A DNA stretch of 64,000 nt from Streptococcus mitis (lineage in GTDB: Bacteria > Bacillota > Bacilli > Lactobacillales > Streptococcaceae). A program made the translations under genes and the position numbers. A model generated the notes under the pieces. That model saw only the letters and a program-made list of their open reading frames with translations. It did not search any database and was not told where the DNA came from. Shown here piece by piece: positions 57,048 to 64,000 of the stretch. Each line of letters begins with the position of its first letter. Position 1 is the first letter of the stretch. The DNA lies in assembly GCF_002860865.1 (NCBI RefSeq), contig NZ_PKIE01000001.1, positions 62,001 to 126,000 of the forward strand. Reading direction: 5' to 3'.

Positions 57048-57905
57048 ATGAACTTTCAACAATTATCCAACCTGCAATATTGGACTAGCTTGTTTTCTAG
57101 TCCTTGGAGTATTGCCATCAATCTGTTTGATATTTTGATTGTGACCTATGTTTTGTATCGTTTTACAAAAGCGATAGCTGGCACCAAGATTATGATTTTG
57201 GTGCGAGGGGTCTTGATTTTTGTATTAGCCCAGGTCGTGGCCAATATCCTTGGTTTAACAACGATTTCTTGGTTGATTAATCAGATTATCACCTATGGAG
57301 TTATTGCTGCGGTTGTTATCTTCTCTCCAGAGATTCGGACTGGTTTGGAACGCTTGGGAAGGGCGACAGATTTCTTTTCTACTACTCAAATTAGTGCAGA
57401 AGAGAAAATGATTCGTGCCTTTGTTAAGTCAGTTGAATACATGAGTCCCCGTAAGATCGGTGCTTTGGTTGCCATTCAACGAGTTCGGACCTTGCAAGAA
57501 TACATTGCGACAGGGATTCCCTTGGATGCCAAAATTTCGGCAGAACTCCTCATCAATATTTTTATTCCCAACACTCCTCTACATGATGGTGCTGTGATTG
57601 TAAGAGAAAATCGGATTGCAGTCACCTCTGCCTATCTGCCCTTGACAGAAAGTACAGGGATTCCCAAGGAATTTGGGACCAGACACCGGGCGGCTATCGG
57701 TTTATCAGAAGTATCCGATGCCTTGACCTTCATTGTCTCAGAGGAAACAGGTGGCATTTCTATTACCTATAACGGTGTTTTCAAGCATGATTTGACGATT
57801 GAAGAATTTGAAGCAGAGCTACGAGCAATTCTTTTGCCAGCTGTTGAGGAAAAAGTCAGTTTTAAGGACCGTTTGCTAGGAGGTTGGAAATATGAGAAAA
57901 AATAG
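57048..57905 (+). CDS. cdaA: Diadenylate cyclase CdaA
   Basis: 285 aa from ATG 57048 (GAGGAG before it; the frame opens at 56991). Three N-terminal transmembrane helices, then the DAC domain with LHDGAVIV and TRHRAA active-site motifs. Makes c-di-AMP, which controls potassium and osmotic balance. The next gene overlaps by 14 bases. Confidence 0.95.
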   Translation: MNFQQLSNLQYWTSLFSSPWSIAINLFDILIVTYVLYRFTKAIAGTKIMILVRGVLIFVLAQVVANILGLTTISWLINQIITYGVIAAVVIFSPEIRTGLERLGRATDFFSTTQISAEEKMIRAFVKSVEYMSPRKIGALVAIQRVRTLQEYIATGIPLDAKISAELLINIFIPNTPLHDGAVIVRENRIAVTSAYLPLTESTGIPKEFGTRHRAAIGLSEVSDALTFIVSEETGGISITYNGVFKHDLTIEEFEAELRAILLPAVEEKVSFKDRLLGGWKYEKK

Positions 57906-58656
57906 TCTATATATCATTTCATCTCTCTTTTTTGCTTGTGTCTTATTCATCTATGCAACATCGACTAATTTTCAAAATAACAATACCGCAAGACAGGTCA
58001 AATCAGAAACCTACACCAATACGATAACGAACGTTCCTATCGATATTCACTATGATGATGACCAGTATTTCATTAGCGGATTTGCATCAGAGGTTTCAGT
58101 TGTACTGACAGGTGCCAATCGTGTGACCTTGGCCAGTGAAATGCAGGAAAGCACTCGTAAGTTTAAGGTCACAGCGGATTTGACAGATGCTAGTGTTGGA
58201 ACGATTGAAGTTCCTTTGAACATTGAAAATCTTCCTAGTGGATTGACTGCTGTGGCAACGCCTCAAAAGATTACAGTGAAAGTTGGGAAGAAGGTTAAGC
58301 GAGATGGGATGATTGTTGTGCCACAAGTTGACCAAAGCCAGATTGATCCCAAGCTACAACTTGATAGTGTAACCGTGTCAAATGAACGCGTTTCGGTCAC
58401 GACTGACCAGGAAACATTAGCTAAGATTGACAAAGTTATTGCGCTTTTACCAACCAGCGAACGCATAACAGGTAATTACAGTGGCTCAGTACCTTTGCAG
58501 GCAATCGACCGCAACGGGGTAGTCTTACCAGTAGTTATCACTCCGTTTGATACAACCATGAAGGTCACTACAAAGCCTGTGGCACCAAGTTCAAGCACAA
58601 GCAGTTCGTCGGAGACATCTTCGTCAACAAAAGCAACTAGTTCAAAAACGAATTAA
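57892..58656 (+). CDS. cdaR: CdaR (YbbR-domain) regulator of CdaA
   Basis: 254 aa. One N-terminal membrane anchor (~5-25), extracellular YbbR repeats, then a Ser/Thr-rich C-terminal tail. Overlaps cdaA by 14 bases; the cdaA-cdaR-glmM order is conserved and the proteins interact in other Firmicutes. Confidence 0.92.
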   Translation: MRKNSLYIISSLFFACVLFIYATSTNFQNNNTARQVKSETYTNTITNVPIDIHYDDDQYFISGFASEVSVVLTGANRVTLASEMQESTRKFKVTADLTDASVGTIEVPLNIENLPSGLTAVATPQKITVKVGKKVKRDGMIVVPQVDQSQIDPKLQLDSVTVSNERVSVTTDQETLAKIDKVIALLPTSERITGNYSGSVPLQAIDRNGVVLPVVITPFDTTMKVTTKPVAPSSSTSSSSETSSSTKATSSKTN

Positions 58657-58680
58657 AAATAGGAAAAGGATTTTATAAAA

Positions 58681-60033
58681 ATGGGTAAATATTTTGGGAC
58701 TGATGGAGTCCGTGGAGAAGCTAACGTAGAATTAACGCCAGAATTGGCCTTTAAACTAGGACGTTTTGGAGGCTATGTTCTCAGTCAACATGAAACGGAA
58801 GCACCGAAAGTCTTTGTAGGACGTGACACACGTATTTCAGGGGAAATGCTGGAATCGGCCTTGGTAGCAGGTCTCCTCTCTGTAGGGATTCACGTATATA
58901 AACTAGGCGTTCTGGCAACACCAGCAGTAGCTTACTTGGTTAAAACTGAGGGAGCTAGTGCAGGTGTCATGATTTCTGCTAGCCACAACCCAGCCCTTGA
59001 TAATGGGATTAAGTTCTTTGGTGGTGATGGCTTCAAACTAGATGACGAAAAAGAAGCAGAAATTGAAGCCTTGCTAGATGCTGAGGAAGACACTCTTCCT
59101 CGTCCAAGTGCAGAAGGATTGGGAACCTTGGTAGATTATCCAGAAGGCTTGCGTAAGTATGAAGGATACCTTGTTTCAACTGGAACTCCTCTTGATGGAA
59201 TGAAGGTTGCCTTGGATACAGCTAATGGAGCAGCTTCTACCAGTGCCCGTCAAATCTTTGCAGACCTTGGTGCTCAATTAACAGTTATCGGGGAAACACC
59301 AGATGGTCTTAACATCAACCTTAATGTTGGTTCAACCCACCCAGAAGCCCTGCAAGAAGTGGTTAAAGAAAGCGGGTCAGCTATCGGTTTGGCATTTGAT
59401 GGAGACAGTGACCGTTTGATTGCTGTTGATGAAAATGGTGAGATCGTTGATGGTGACAAGATCATGTACATCATCGGGAAATACCTTTCTGAAAAAGGAC
59501 AATTGGCTCAAAATACAATTGTGACAACTGTGATGTCTAACCTTGGTTTCCACAAGGCCTTGGATCGAGAAGGTATTAACAAGGCAGTTACAGCAGTTGG
59601 CGACCGTTACGTTGTTGAAGAAATGAGAAAATCAGGCTACAACCTTGGTGGTGAACAATCTGGCCACGTTATCTTGATGGATTACAATACAACAGGTGAT
59701 GGTCAATTATCCGCTGTCCAATTGACCAAAATCATGAAGGAAACAGGTAAGAGCTTGTCAGAGTTGGCAGCAGAAGTAACAATCTATCCACAAAAATTAG
59801 TCAACATTCGAGTGGAAAATGCCATGAAGGAAAAGGCTATGGAAGTGCCAGCTATCAAGGATATCATCGAGAAGATGGAAGCTGAAATGGCAGGGAATGG
59901 CCGTATCCTTGTTCGCCCAAGTGGAACAGAGCCCCTCTTGCGTGTTATGGCAGAAGCGCCTACAACAGAAGAAGTAGACTACTATGTTGATACCATCGCA
60001 GACGTAGTTCGAGCTGAAATCGGGATTGACTAA
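58681..60033 (+). CDS. glmM: Phosphoglucosamine mutase
   Basis: 450 aa. Converts glucosamine-6-P to glucosamine-1-P for wall synthesis. Phosphoserine loop [12 protein letters not shown] (Ser101), metal loop AFDGDSDR, sugar loop GGEQSGH, phosphate loop RPSGTEP. 24 bases after cdaR. Confidence 0.97.
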   Translation: MGKYFGTDGVRGEANVELTPELAFKLGRFGGYVLSQHETEAPKVFVGRDTRISGEMLESALVAGLLSVGIHVYKLGVLATPAVAYLVKTEGASAGVMISASHNPALDNGIKFFGGDGFKLDDEKEAEIEALLDAEEDTLPRPSAEGLGTLVDYPEGLRKYEGYLVSTGTPLDGMKVALDTANGAASTSARQIFADLGAQLTVIGETPDGLNINLNVGSTHPEALQEVVKESGSAIGLAFDGDSDRLIAVDENGEIVDGDKIMYIIGKYLSEKGQLAQNTIVTTVMSNLGFHKALDREGINKAVTAVGDRYVVEEMRKSGYNLGGEQSGHVILMDYNTTGDGQLSAVQLTKIMKETGKSLSELAAEVTIYPQKLVNIRVENAMKEKAMEVPAIKDIIEKMEAEMAGNGRILVRPSGTEPLLRVMAEAPTTEEVDYYVDTIADVVRAEIGID

Positions 60034-60065
60034 ATCCTAGAAAACTAGATGAAAATAAAAAATTA

Positions 60066-60074
60066 TGGTACAAT
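60066..60074 (+). promoter_or_regulatory. Extended -10 of the DUF1149-degV pair
   Basis: TGG followed by TACAAT (60069-60074), 32 bases before the ATG. Confidence 0.5.
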
Positions 60075-60106
60075 AGCTTATAATATTGTAGCCAAGGGAG
60101 AAAGAC

Positions 60107-60481
60107 ATGAATCTTAAACGTGAACAAGAATTTGTTAGTCAGTATCATTTTGATGCGCGTAATTTTGAATGGGAAAATGAAAATGGAGCTCCTGAAACTA
60201 AGGTGGATGTGAACTTCCAATTGCTCCAACATGATCAAGAAAATCAAGTGACTTCCTTGATTGTCATCTTGACATTTATGATTGTATTTGATAAGTTTGT
60301 CATCAGTGGAACCATTTCACAGGTAAACCACATCGATGGCCGTATTGTTAATGAACCAAGTGAATTGAGCCAAGAAGAAGTGGAAACTTTGGCTCGTCCA
60401 TGTTTGAATATGCTCAACCGTTTGACTTACGAAGTAACTGAAATTGCATTAGACTTACCAGGAATCAATTTGGAGTTCTAA
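60107..60481 (+). CDS. DUF1149 family protein
   Basis: 124 aa, found mainly in streptococci and relatives. SecB-like beta-rich composition, no membrane segment or catalytic motif. Function unknown. degV starts 1 base after its stop. Confidence 0.8.
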   Translation: MNLKREQEFVSQYHFDARNFEWENENGAPETKVDVNFQLLQHDQENQVTSLIVILTFMIVFDKFVISGTISQVNHIDGRIVNEPSELSQEEVETLARPCLNMLNRLTYEVTEIALDLPGINLEF

Positions 60482-60482
60482 T

Positions 60483-61331
60483 ATGAAACTAGCTGTTATC
60501 ACAGATTCTTCTGCCTATCTCAGTGCAGAGACCTTGCAAAGAGAAGATTTATTTGTCTTGGATATTCCTGTCAATATTGATGGTGAGGAGTATGTCGAAG
60601 GCATCAATCTGACTGCTGAGGAATTTTACCAAAAAATGGCTCAGGCTTCTGAATTGCCTAAGACCAGTCAACCAAGTATTGCCAAGTTAGATGAAATCTT
60701 AACTTCGCTCAAAGAACAAGGTTATACACATGCCTTGGGGCTTTTCCTATCTTCTGGAATTTCAGGTTTTTACCAAAATATCCAGTATATGATAGATGAC
60801 TATGATGGCTTAACCATTGCTTTTCCAGACACTTTGATTACAAGTGCTCCTCTGGGTATCATGGTTGAAAGCGTCTTTAATTGGCGTGACCAGGGCGATG
60901 ATTTTGCCAGCATTCAGGATAAGCTAGCCATTCAAATCAGCCGTACGTCAGCCTTTATCATGGTAGATGACTTGGATCATTTAGTGAAAGGTGGACGTCT
61001 TTCAAATGGGGCAGCCATTTTGGGCAATTTGCTTAGCATTAAGCCAATCCTCTATTTCAATGACCAAGGTGTGATTGAAGTTTACGAAAAAGTTCGTACT
61101 GAAAAGAAAGCAACCAAGCGATTAATTGAAATTATCAAGGAAACAACGGCTTCAGGCCAATATCGGGTCATTGTCATTCATGGGAATGCTCCTGAAAAGG
61201 CTGAAGAATTGCGTCAACACTTGCTTGAATCTGGAGTGGGTACGGATATTTCACTAGCTACATTTGGTAGTGTCATTGGGACACACCTAGGATCAGGAAG
61301 CATTGCCCTGGGTTATATTCCAGTGATTTAG
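60483..61331 (+). CDS. DegV family fatty-acid-binding protein (FakB-like)
   Basis: 282 aa. ITDSSAYL start, KTSQPS and the [10 protein letters not shown] loop, C-terminal [17 protein letters not shown]. DegV proteins bind a fatty acid and present it to the kinase FakA, so host fatty acids can enter phospholipids. Which FakB this is cannot be told. Confidence 0.87.
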   Translation: MKLAVITDSSAYLSAETLQREDLFVLDIPVNIDGEEYVEGINLTAEEFYQKMAQASELPKTSQPSIAKLDEILTSLKEQGYTHALGLFLSSGISGFYQNIQYMIDDYDGLTIAFPDTLITSAPLGIMVESVFNWRDQGDDFASIQDKLAIQISRTSAFIMVDDLDHLVKGGRLSNGAAILGNLLSIKPILYFNDQGVIEVYEKVRTEKKATKRLIEIIKETTASGQYRVIVIHGNAPEKAEELRQHLLESGVGTDISLATFGSVIGTHLGSGSIALGYIPVI

Positions 61332-61364
61332 TTGGCACTTTTAGACTAGTTAAGAAGTTAGCAG

Positions 61365-61477
61365 TTGAACACGCCTGGAACCCTGTATGAAAAAGATAGT
61401 TCTTCCAAGGAGTAGACACTTCTTGATCAAAACTCCTATTTTCACTTTGTGTTCCTACAGGCTTTGTATCTTAGCAA
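61365..61477 (+). ncRNA. Structured leader module, copy B (before dapB)
   Basis: Same architecture as the module before pnp: TTGAACACG, outer GCCTG/CAGGC helix, GAAC/GTTC helix, TGAAAAAGATA...CCTATTTTCA, inner AGGAGT/ACTCCT hairpin, and end GGCTTTGTATCTTAG. The stems differ in sequence but keep pairing. Confidence 0.65.
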
Positions 61478-61586
61478 TTGAACACGGACTACCTGCCTCA
61501 TGAAAAAATATGCCTGTCTGGCCTTTCGTCGAAAGTCAGCGCCATTCCCTATTTTTCATGGGCAGCCAACGTCCTTTGTATCTTAG
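61478..61586 (+). ncRNA. Structured leader module, copy C (before dapB)
   Basis: Directly follows copy B. TTGAACACG, outer GGAC/GTCC helix, CTGCC/GGCAG and CATGAAAAA/TTTTTCATG helix, inner TGGC/GCCA hairpin with CTTTCG/GAAAG, and end CCTTTGTATCTTAG, then the dapB ribosome site. Confidence 0.65.
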
Positions 61587-61598
61587 ACAGGAGTAGAG

Positions 61599-62366
61599 AT
61601 GAGTATTCGAGTAATTATTGCTGGTTTTAAGGGAAAGATGGGCCAAGCTGCTTGTCAGATGGTCTTGGCTGATCCAGACTTGGACTTGGTAGCAGTTTTG
61701 GATCCTTTTGAGTCTGAGTCAGAATGGCAGGGTATTCCTGTTTTCAAGGATAAGGCTGATTTAGCCGGTTTTGAAGCGGATGTCTGGGTAGATTTTACTA
61801 CTCCAGCTGTTGCCTATGAAAATACACGCTTTGCTCTTGAGAATGGCTTTGCTCCAGTAGTTGGAACGACAGGCTTTACTAGTGAAGAAATTGCAGAGCT
61901 AAAAGAATTTTCTCGTGCTCAAGATTTGGGTGGCTTGATCGCCCCTAACTTTGCCTTGGGTGCTGTCTTGCTCATGCAATTTGCGACGCAGGCTGCCAAA
62001 TATTTCCCAAATGTGGAGATTATCGAGCTCCATCATGACAAGAAAAAGGATGCCCCGAGTGGAACAGCTATTAAAACAGCTGAATTGATGGCAGAAGTTC
62101 GAGAGTCTATTCAGCAAGGTGCGACTGATGAGGAAGAACTGATTGCTGGTGCTCGTGGTGCTGACTTTGATGGCATGCGTATTCACTCAGTTCGTTTGCC
62201 AGGCTTGGTAGCCCATCAGGAAGTCATCTTTGGCAATCAGGGAGAAGGATTGACCCTGCGTCATGACTCCTATGATCGTAGCTCCTTCATGACAGGGGTC
62301 AATTTGGGAATTAAAGAAGTTGTCAAGCGTCATGAGCTTGTCTATGGATTAGAACACTTATTATGA
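61599..62366 (+). CDS. dapB: 4-hydroxy-tetrahydrodipicolinate reductase
   Basis: 255 aa. NAD(P)H-dependent step of lysine synthesis. Nucleotide site [13 protein letters not shown], catalytic [18 protein letters not shown] ribosome site right after two structured modules. Overlaps cca by 4 bases. Confidence 0.96.
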   Translation: MSIRVIIAGFKGKMGQAACQMVLADPDLDLVAVLDPFESESEWQGIPVFKDKADLAGFEADVWVDFTTPAVAYENTRFALENGFAPVVGTTGFTSEEIAELKEFSRAQDLGGLIAPNFALGAVLLMQFATQAAKYFPNVEIIELHHDKKKDAPSGTAIKTAELMAEVRESIQQGATDEEELIAGARGADFDGMRIHSVRLPGLVAHQEVIFGNQGEGLTLRHDSYDRSSFMTGVNLGIKEVVKRHELVYGLEHLL

Positions 62367-63562
62367 GATTAACGCAAATGCCTTCTGAATTTCAGAAGGC
62401 TTTACCAGTATTAGAAAAAATTAAAGAAGCAGGTTTTGAAGCTTATTTTGTTGGGGGTTCTGTTCGAGATGCCCTCCTCAATCGTCCTATCCATGATGTG
62501 GATATTGCGACGTCTTCTTATCCAGAAGAGACCAAGCAGATTTTTCCGCGAACAGCAGATATCGGAATCGAACATGGAACTGTCTTGGTTTTAGATGGGG
62601 ACGAGGAGTATGAGGTGACGACCTTTCGAACTGAAGATGTCTATGTAGACTATCGCAGACCCAGTGCGGTTTCCTTTGTGCGCTCGCTAGAAGAAGACCT
62701 CAATCGCCGTGATTTTACAGTCAATGCCTTTGCCTTGGACGAGGCAGGAGAAATCATAGACTTGTTCCATGGTTTAGAAGATTTGGAAAACCAAGTCTTG
62801 CGAGCAGTTGGAGTGGCCAGTGAGCGTTTCAACGAAGATGCTTTGCGGATTATGCGTGGTTTCCGTTTTCAGGCCAGTCTTGGTTTTGAACTTGAGCCAG
62901 AAACCTTTAAAGCTATGAAGACCTTGACGCCACTTTTGGAGAAAATTTCTGTAGAGCGTACTTTTGTTGAGTTTGATAAACTCTTGCTGGCTCCATTTTG
63001 GAGAAGGGGCTTGGCTTCCATGATTGAGAGTCAAGCTTATGACTATCTCCCTGATATGACAGCTAGCCAGAACAAGCTTAACAGACTGTTTGATTTGGAG
63101 ACTGATTTCACCTTTGAATCTTCAGAGCAAGCCTGGGCAGCTCTTTTGTGGGCTTTGGAGATTGAAAATGCGCAGCCATTTTTGAAAGCTTGGAAGACCT
63201 CACGCCAGTTTGCCAAGCAAGTTCAGGATTTGCTGACTATTTTGGCCTTGCGTGAAAAGGGAGAATTGAGCAAGCGCGATTGTTACCGCTTTGACTTGGA
63301 TTTGCTTTTACAGGCTGAAAATCTTCGTCAGGCTCAGGGAAAACCAGTCAACCCACAAGTCATCACAGAAACCTACCAGAGTCTGACCATTCATGACAAG
63401 AAAGAAATTCAGATTAATGGTGGCATTTTGATTAAGGAATATGGCTATCAACCAGGTCCAGACTTGGGAGAGATTTTAACAGAGATTGAATATGCCATTG
63501 TCGATGGCGAATTGGAAAATGACCGTCAAGCCATCCATGCTTATCTGAGGGAGAAAAAATGA
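62363..63562 (+). CDS. cca: CCA-adding tRNA nucleotidyltransferase
   Basis: 399 aa. Class II nucleotidyltransferase: [21 protein letters not shown] with the two catalytic Asp, RRDFTVNA and the [10 protein letters not shown] motif. Adds or repairs the 3' CCA end of tRNAs. Overlaps both neighbours by 4 bases. Confidence 0.96.
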   Translation: MRLTQMPSEFQKALPVLEKIKEAGFEAYFVGGSVRDALLNRPIHDVDIATSSYPEETKQIFPRTADIGIEHGTVLVLDGDEEYEVTTFRTEDVYVDYRRPSAVSFVRSLEEDLNRRDFTVNAFALDEAGEIIDLFHGLEDLENQVLRAVGVASERFNEDALRIMRGFRFQASLGFELEPETFKAMKTLTPLLEKISVERTFVEFDKLLLAPFWRRGLASMIESQAYDYLPDMTASQNKLNRLFDLETDFTFESSEQAWAALLWALEIENAQPFLKAWKTSRQFAKQVQDLLTILALREKGELSKRDCYRFDLDLLLQAENLRQAQGKPVNPQVITETYQSLTIHDKKEIQINGGILIKEYGYQPGPDLGEILTEIEYAIVDGELENDRQAIHAYLREKK

Positions 63563-64000
63563 GTGATTTTATCGTTGAAAAACTAAGTAAATCCGTCGGT
63601 GACAAGACCGTTTTTAAGGATATTTCCTTTATTATCCATGACCTAGACAGAATTGGTCTGATTGGTGTCAATGGAACGGGGAAGACCACCCTTTTAGATG
63701 TTCTTTCTGGTGTTTCTGGCTTTGATGGGGATGTCAGTCCTTTTTCAGTTAAGAATGATTACCAGATTGGTTACTTGACCCAAGATCCTGATTTTGATGA
63801 TAGCAAGACGGTCTTGGATACAGTCTTATCCAGCGATCTCAAGGAAATCCAGCTTATTCGTGAGTATGAATTGATCATGCTCAACTATAGTGAGGACAAG
63901 CAGGCGCGTTTGGAACGGGTCATGGCAGAAATGGACTCTCTCCAAGCTTGGGAAATTGAGAGTCAGGTCAAGACGGTTCTTAGCAAGCTGGGGATTCAAG
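63559..64000 (+). CDS. ABC-F type ATPase, N-terminal part (cut by window edge)
   Basis: 147 codons visible from ATG 63559, overlapping the cca stop. First ABC domain begins with [20 protein letters not shown] and Walker [10 protein letters not shown]; no transmembrane segment. ABC-F proteins have two ATPase domains and act on ribosomes rather than in transport. Last gene of the dapB-cca operon as seen. Confidence 0.88.
   Translation, partial: MSDFIVEKLSKSVGDKTVFKDISFIIHDLDRIGLIGVNGTGKTTLLDVLSGVSGFDGDVSPFSVKNDYQIGYLTQDPDFDDSKTVLDTVLSSDLKEIQLIREYELIMLNYSEDKQARLERVMAEMDSLQAWEIESQVKTVLSKLGIQ

Overview
The window is chromosomal DNA from a mitis-group Streptococcus, most likely S. pneumoniae or a very close relative (S. 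pseudopneumoniae/S. mitis). The signs are six BOX repeats, the murM-murN cell-wall branching pair, a LytC-type choline-binding GH25 lysozyme, LdcB, RNase J2, MtaR-type Met-boxes and low-GC streptococcal codon use. No rRNA, tRNA, IS element or CRISPR array was seen.

Bases 1-5360 are an accessory, A+T-rich defence/toxin-antitoxin island. It holds the 3' part of a KAP-type P-loop NTPase, a PD-(D/E)XK (RecB-like) nuclease, a type I methyltransferase hsdM with no hsdS or hsdR beside it, a Fic protein, the wreck of a second Fic-winged-helix gene, and an orphan HigA-like antitoxin. From metE on, the sequence is mostly core genome: metE-metF behind a perfect Met-box, a long leader with structured repeats before pnp, then cysE-GNAT-cysS-mrnC, a PucR-like regulator and the sugar-importer ATPase msmK. 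On the minus strand comes a four-gene polar amino acid ABC importer. It is followed by recJ, RNase J2, esterase, murMN, a membrane matrixin, uvrC, a phosphoesterase, an orphan solute-binding lipoprotein, nitroreductase, pepV, a UDG-like protein, rhodanese, brnQ, an M42 peptidase, HIT, ldcB and rplK-rplA.

After a 426-base gene-free stretch with strong RNA-like folding, the order runs methyltransferase, apt, metA, dnaD, tpiA, a lytC broken by two TGA codons, dpr, folA, a 56-codon membrane protein, clpX, ysxC, ridA, rapZ-yvcK-whiA. An Fst-like type I toxin-antitoxin locus follows, then a secreted protein with a small membrane partner, a short independent transcript, fnr, cdaA-cdaR-glmM, a DUF1149 protein, DegV, a double structured leader, dapB, cca and the start of an ABC-F ATPase. 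As I recall reference pneumococcal gene order, the 17-41 kb block and the flanking msmK and apt-dapB blocks are far apart, so the window probably contains rearrangement junctions near 17.3 kb and 41.3 kb.

The observations most worth following are: the Fst-like type I toxin-antitoxin locus at 54.3-54.6 kb, which is too short for ordinary gene calling; a three-copy RNA element with compensatory base changes, before pnp and twice before dapB; the KAP NTPase/nuclease pair; the two stop codons in lytC; and the Met-box promoter of metA with a BOX element lodged in its leader.
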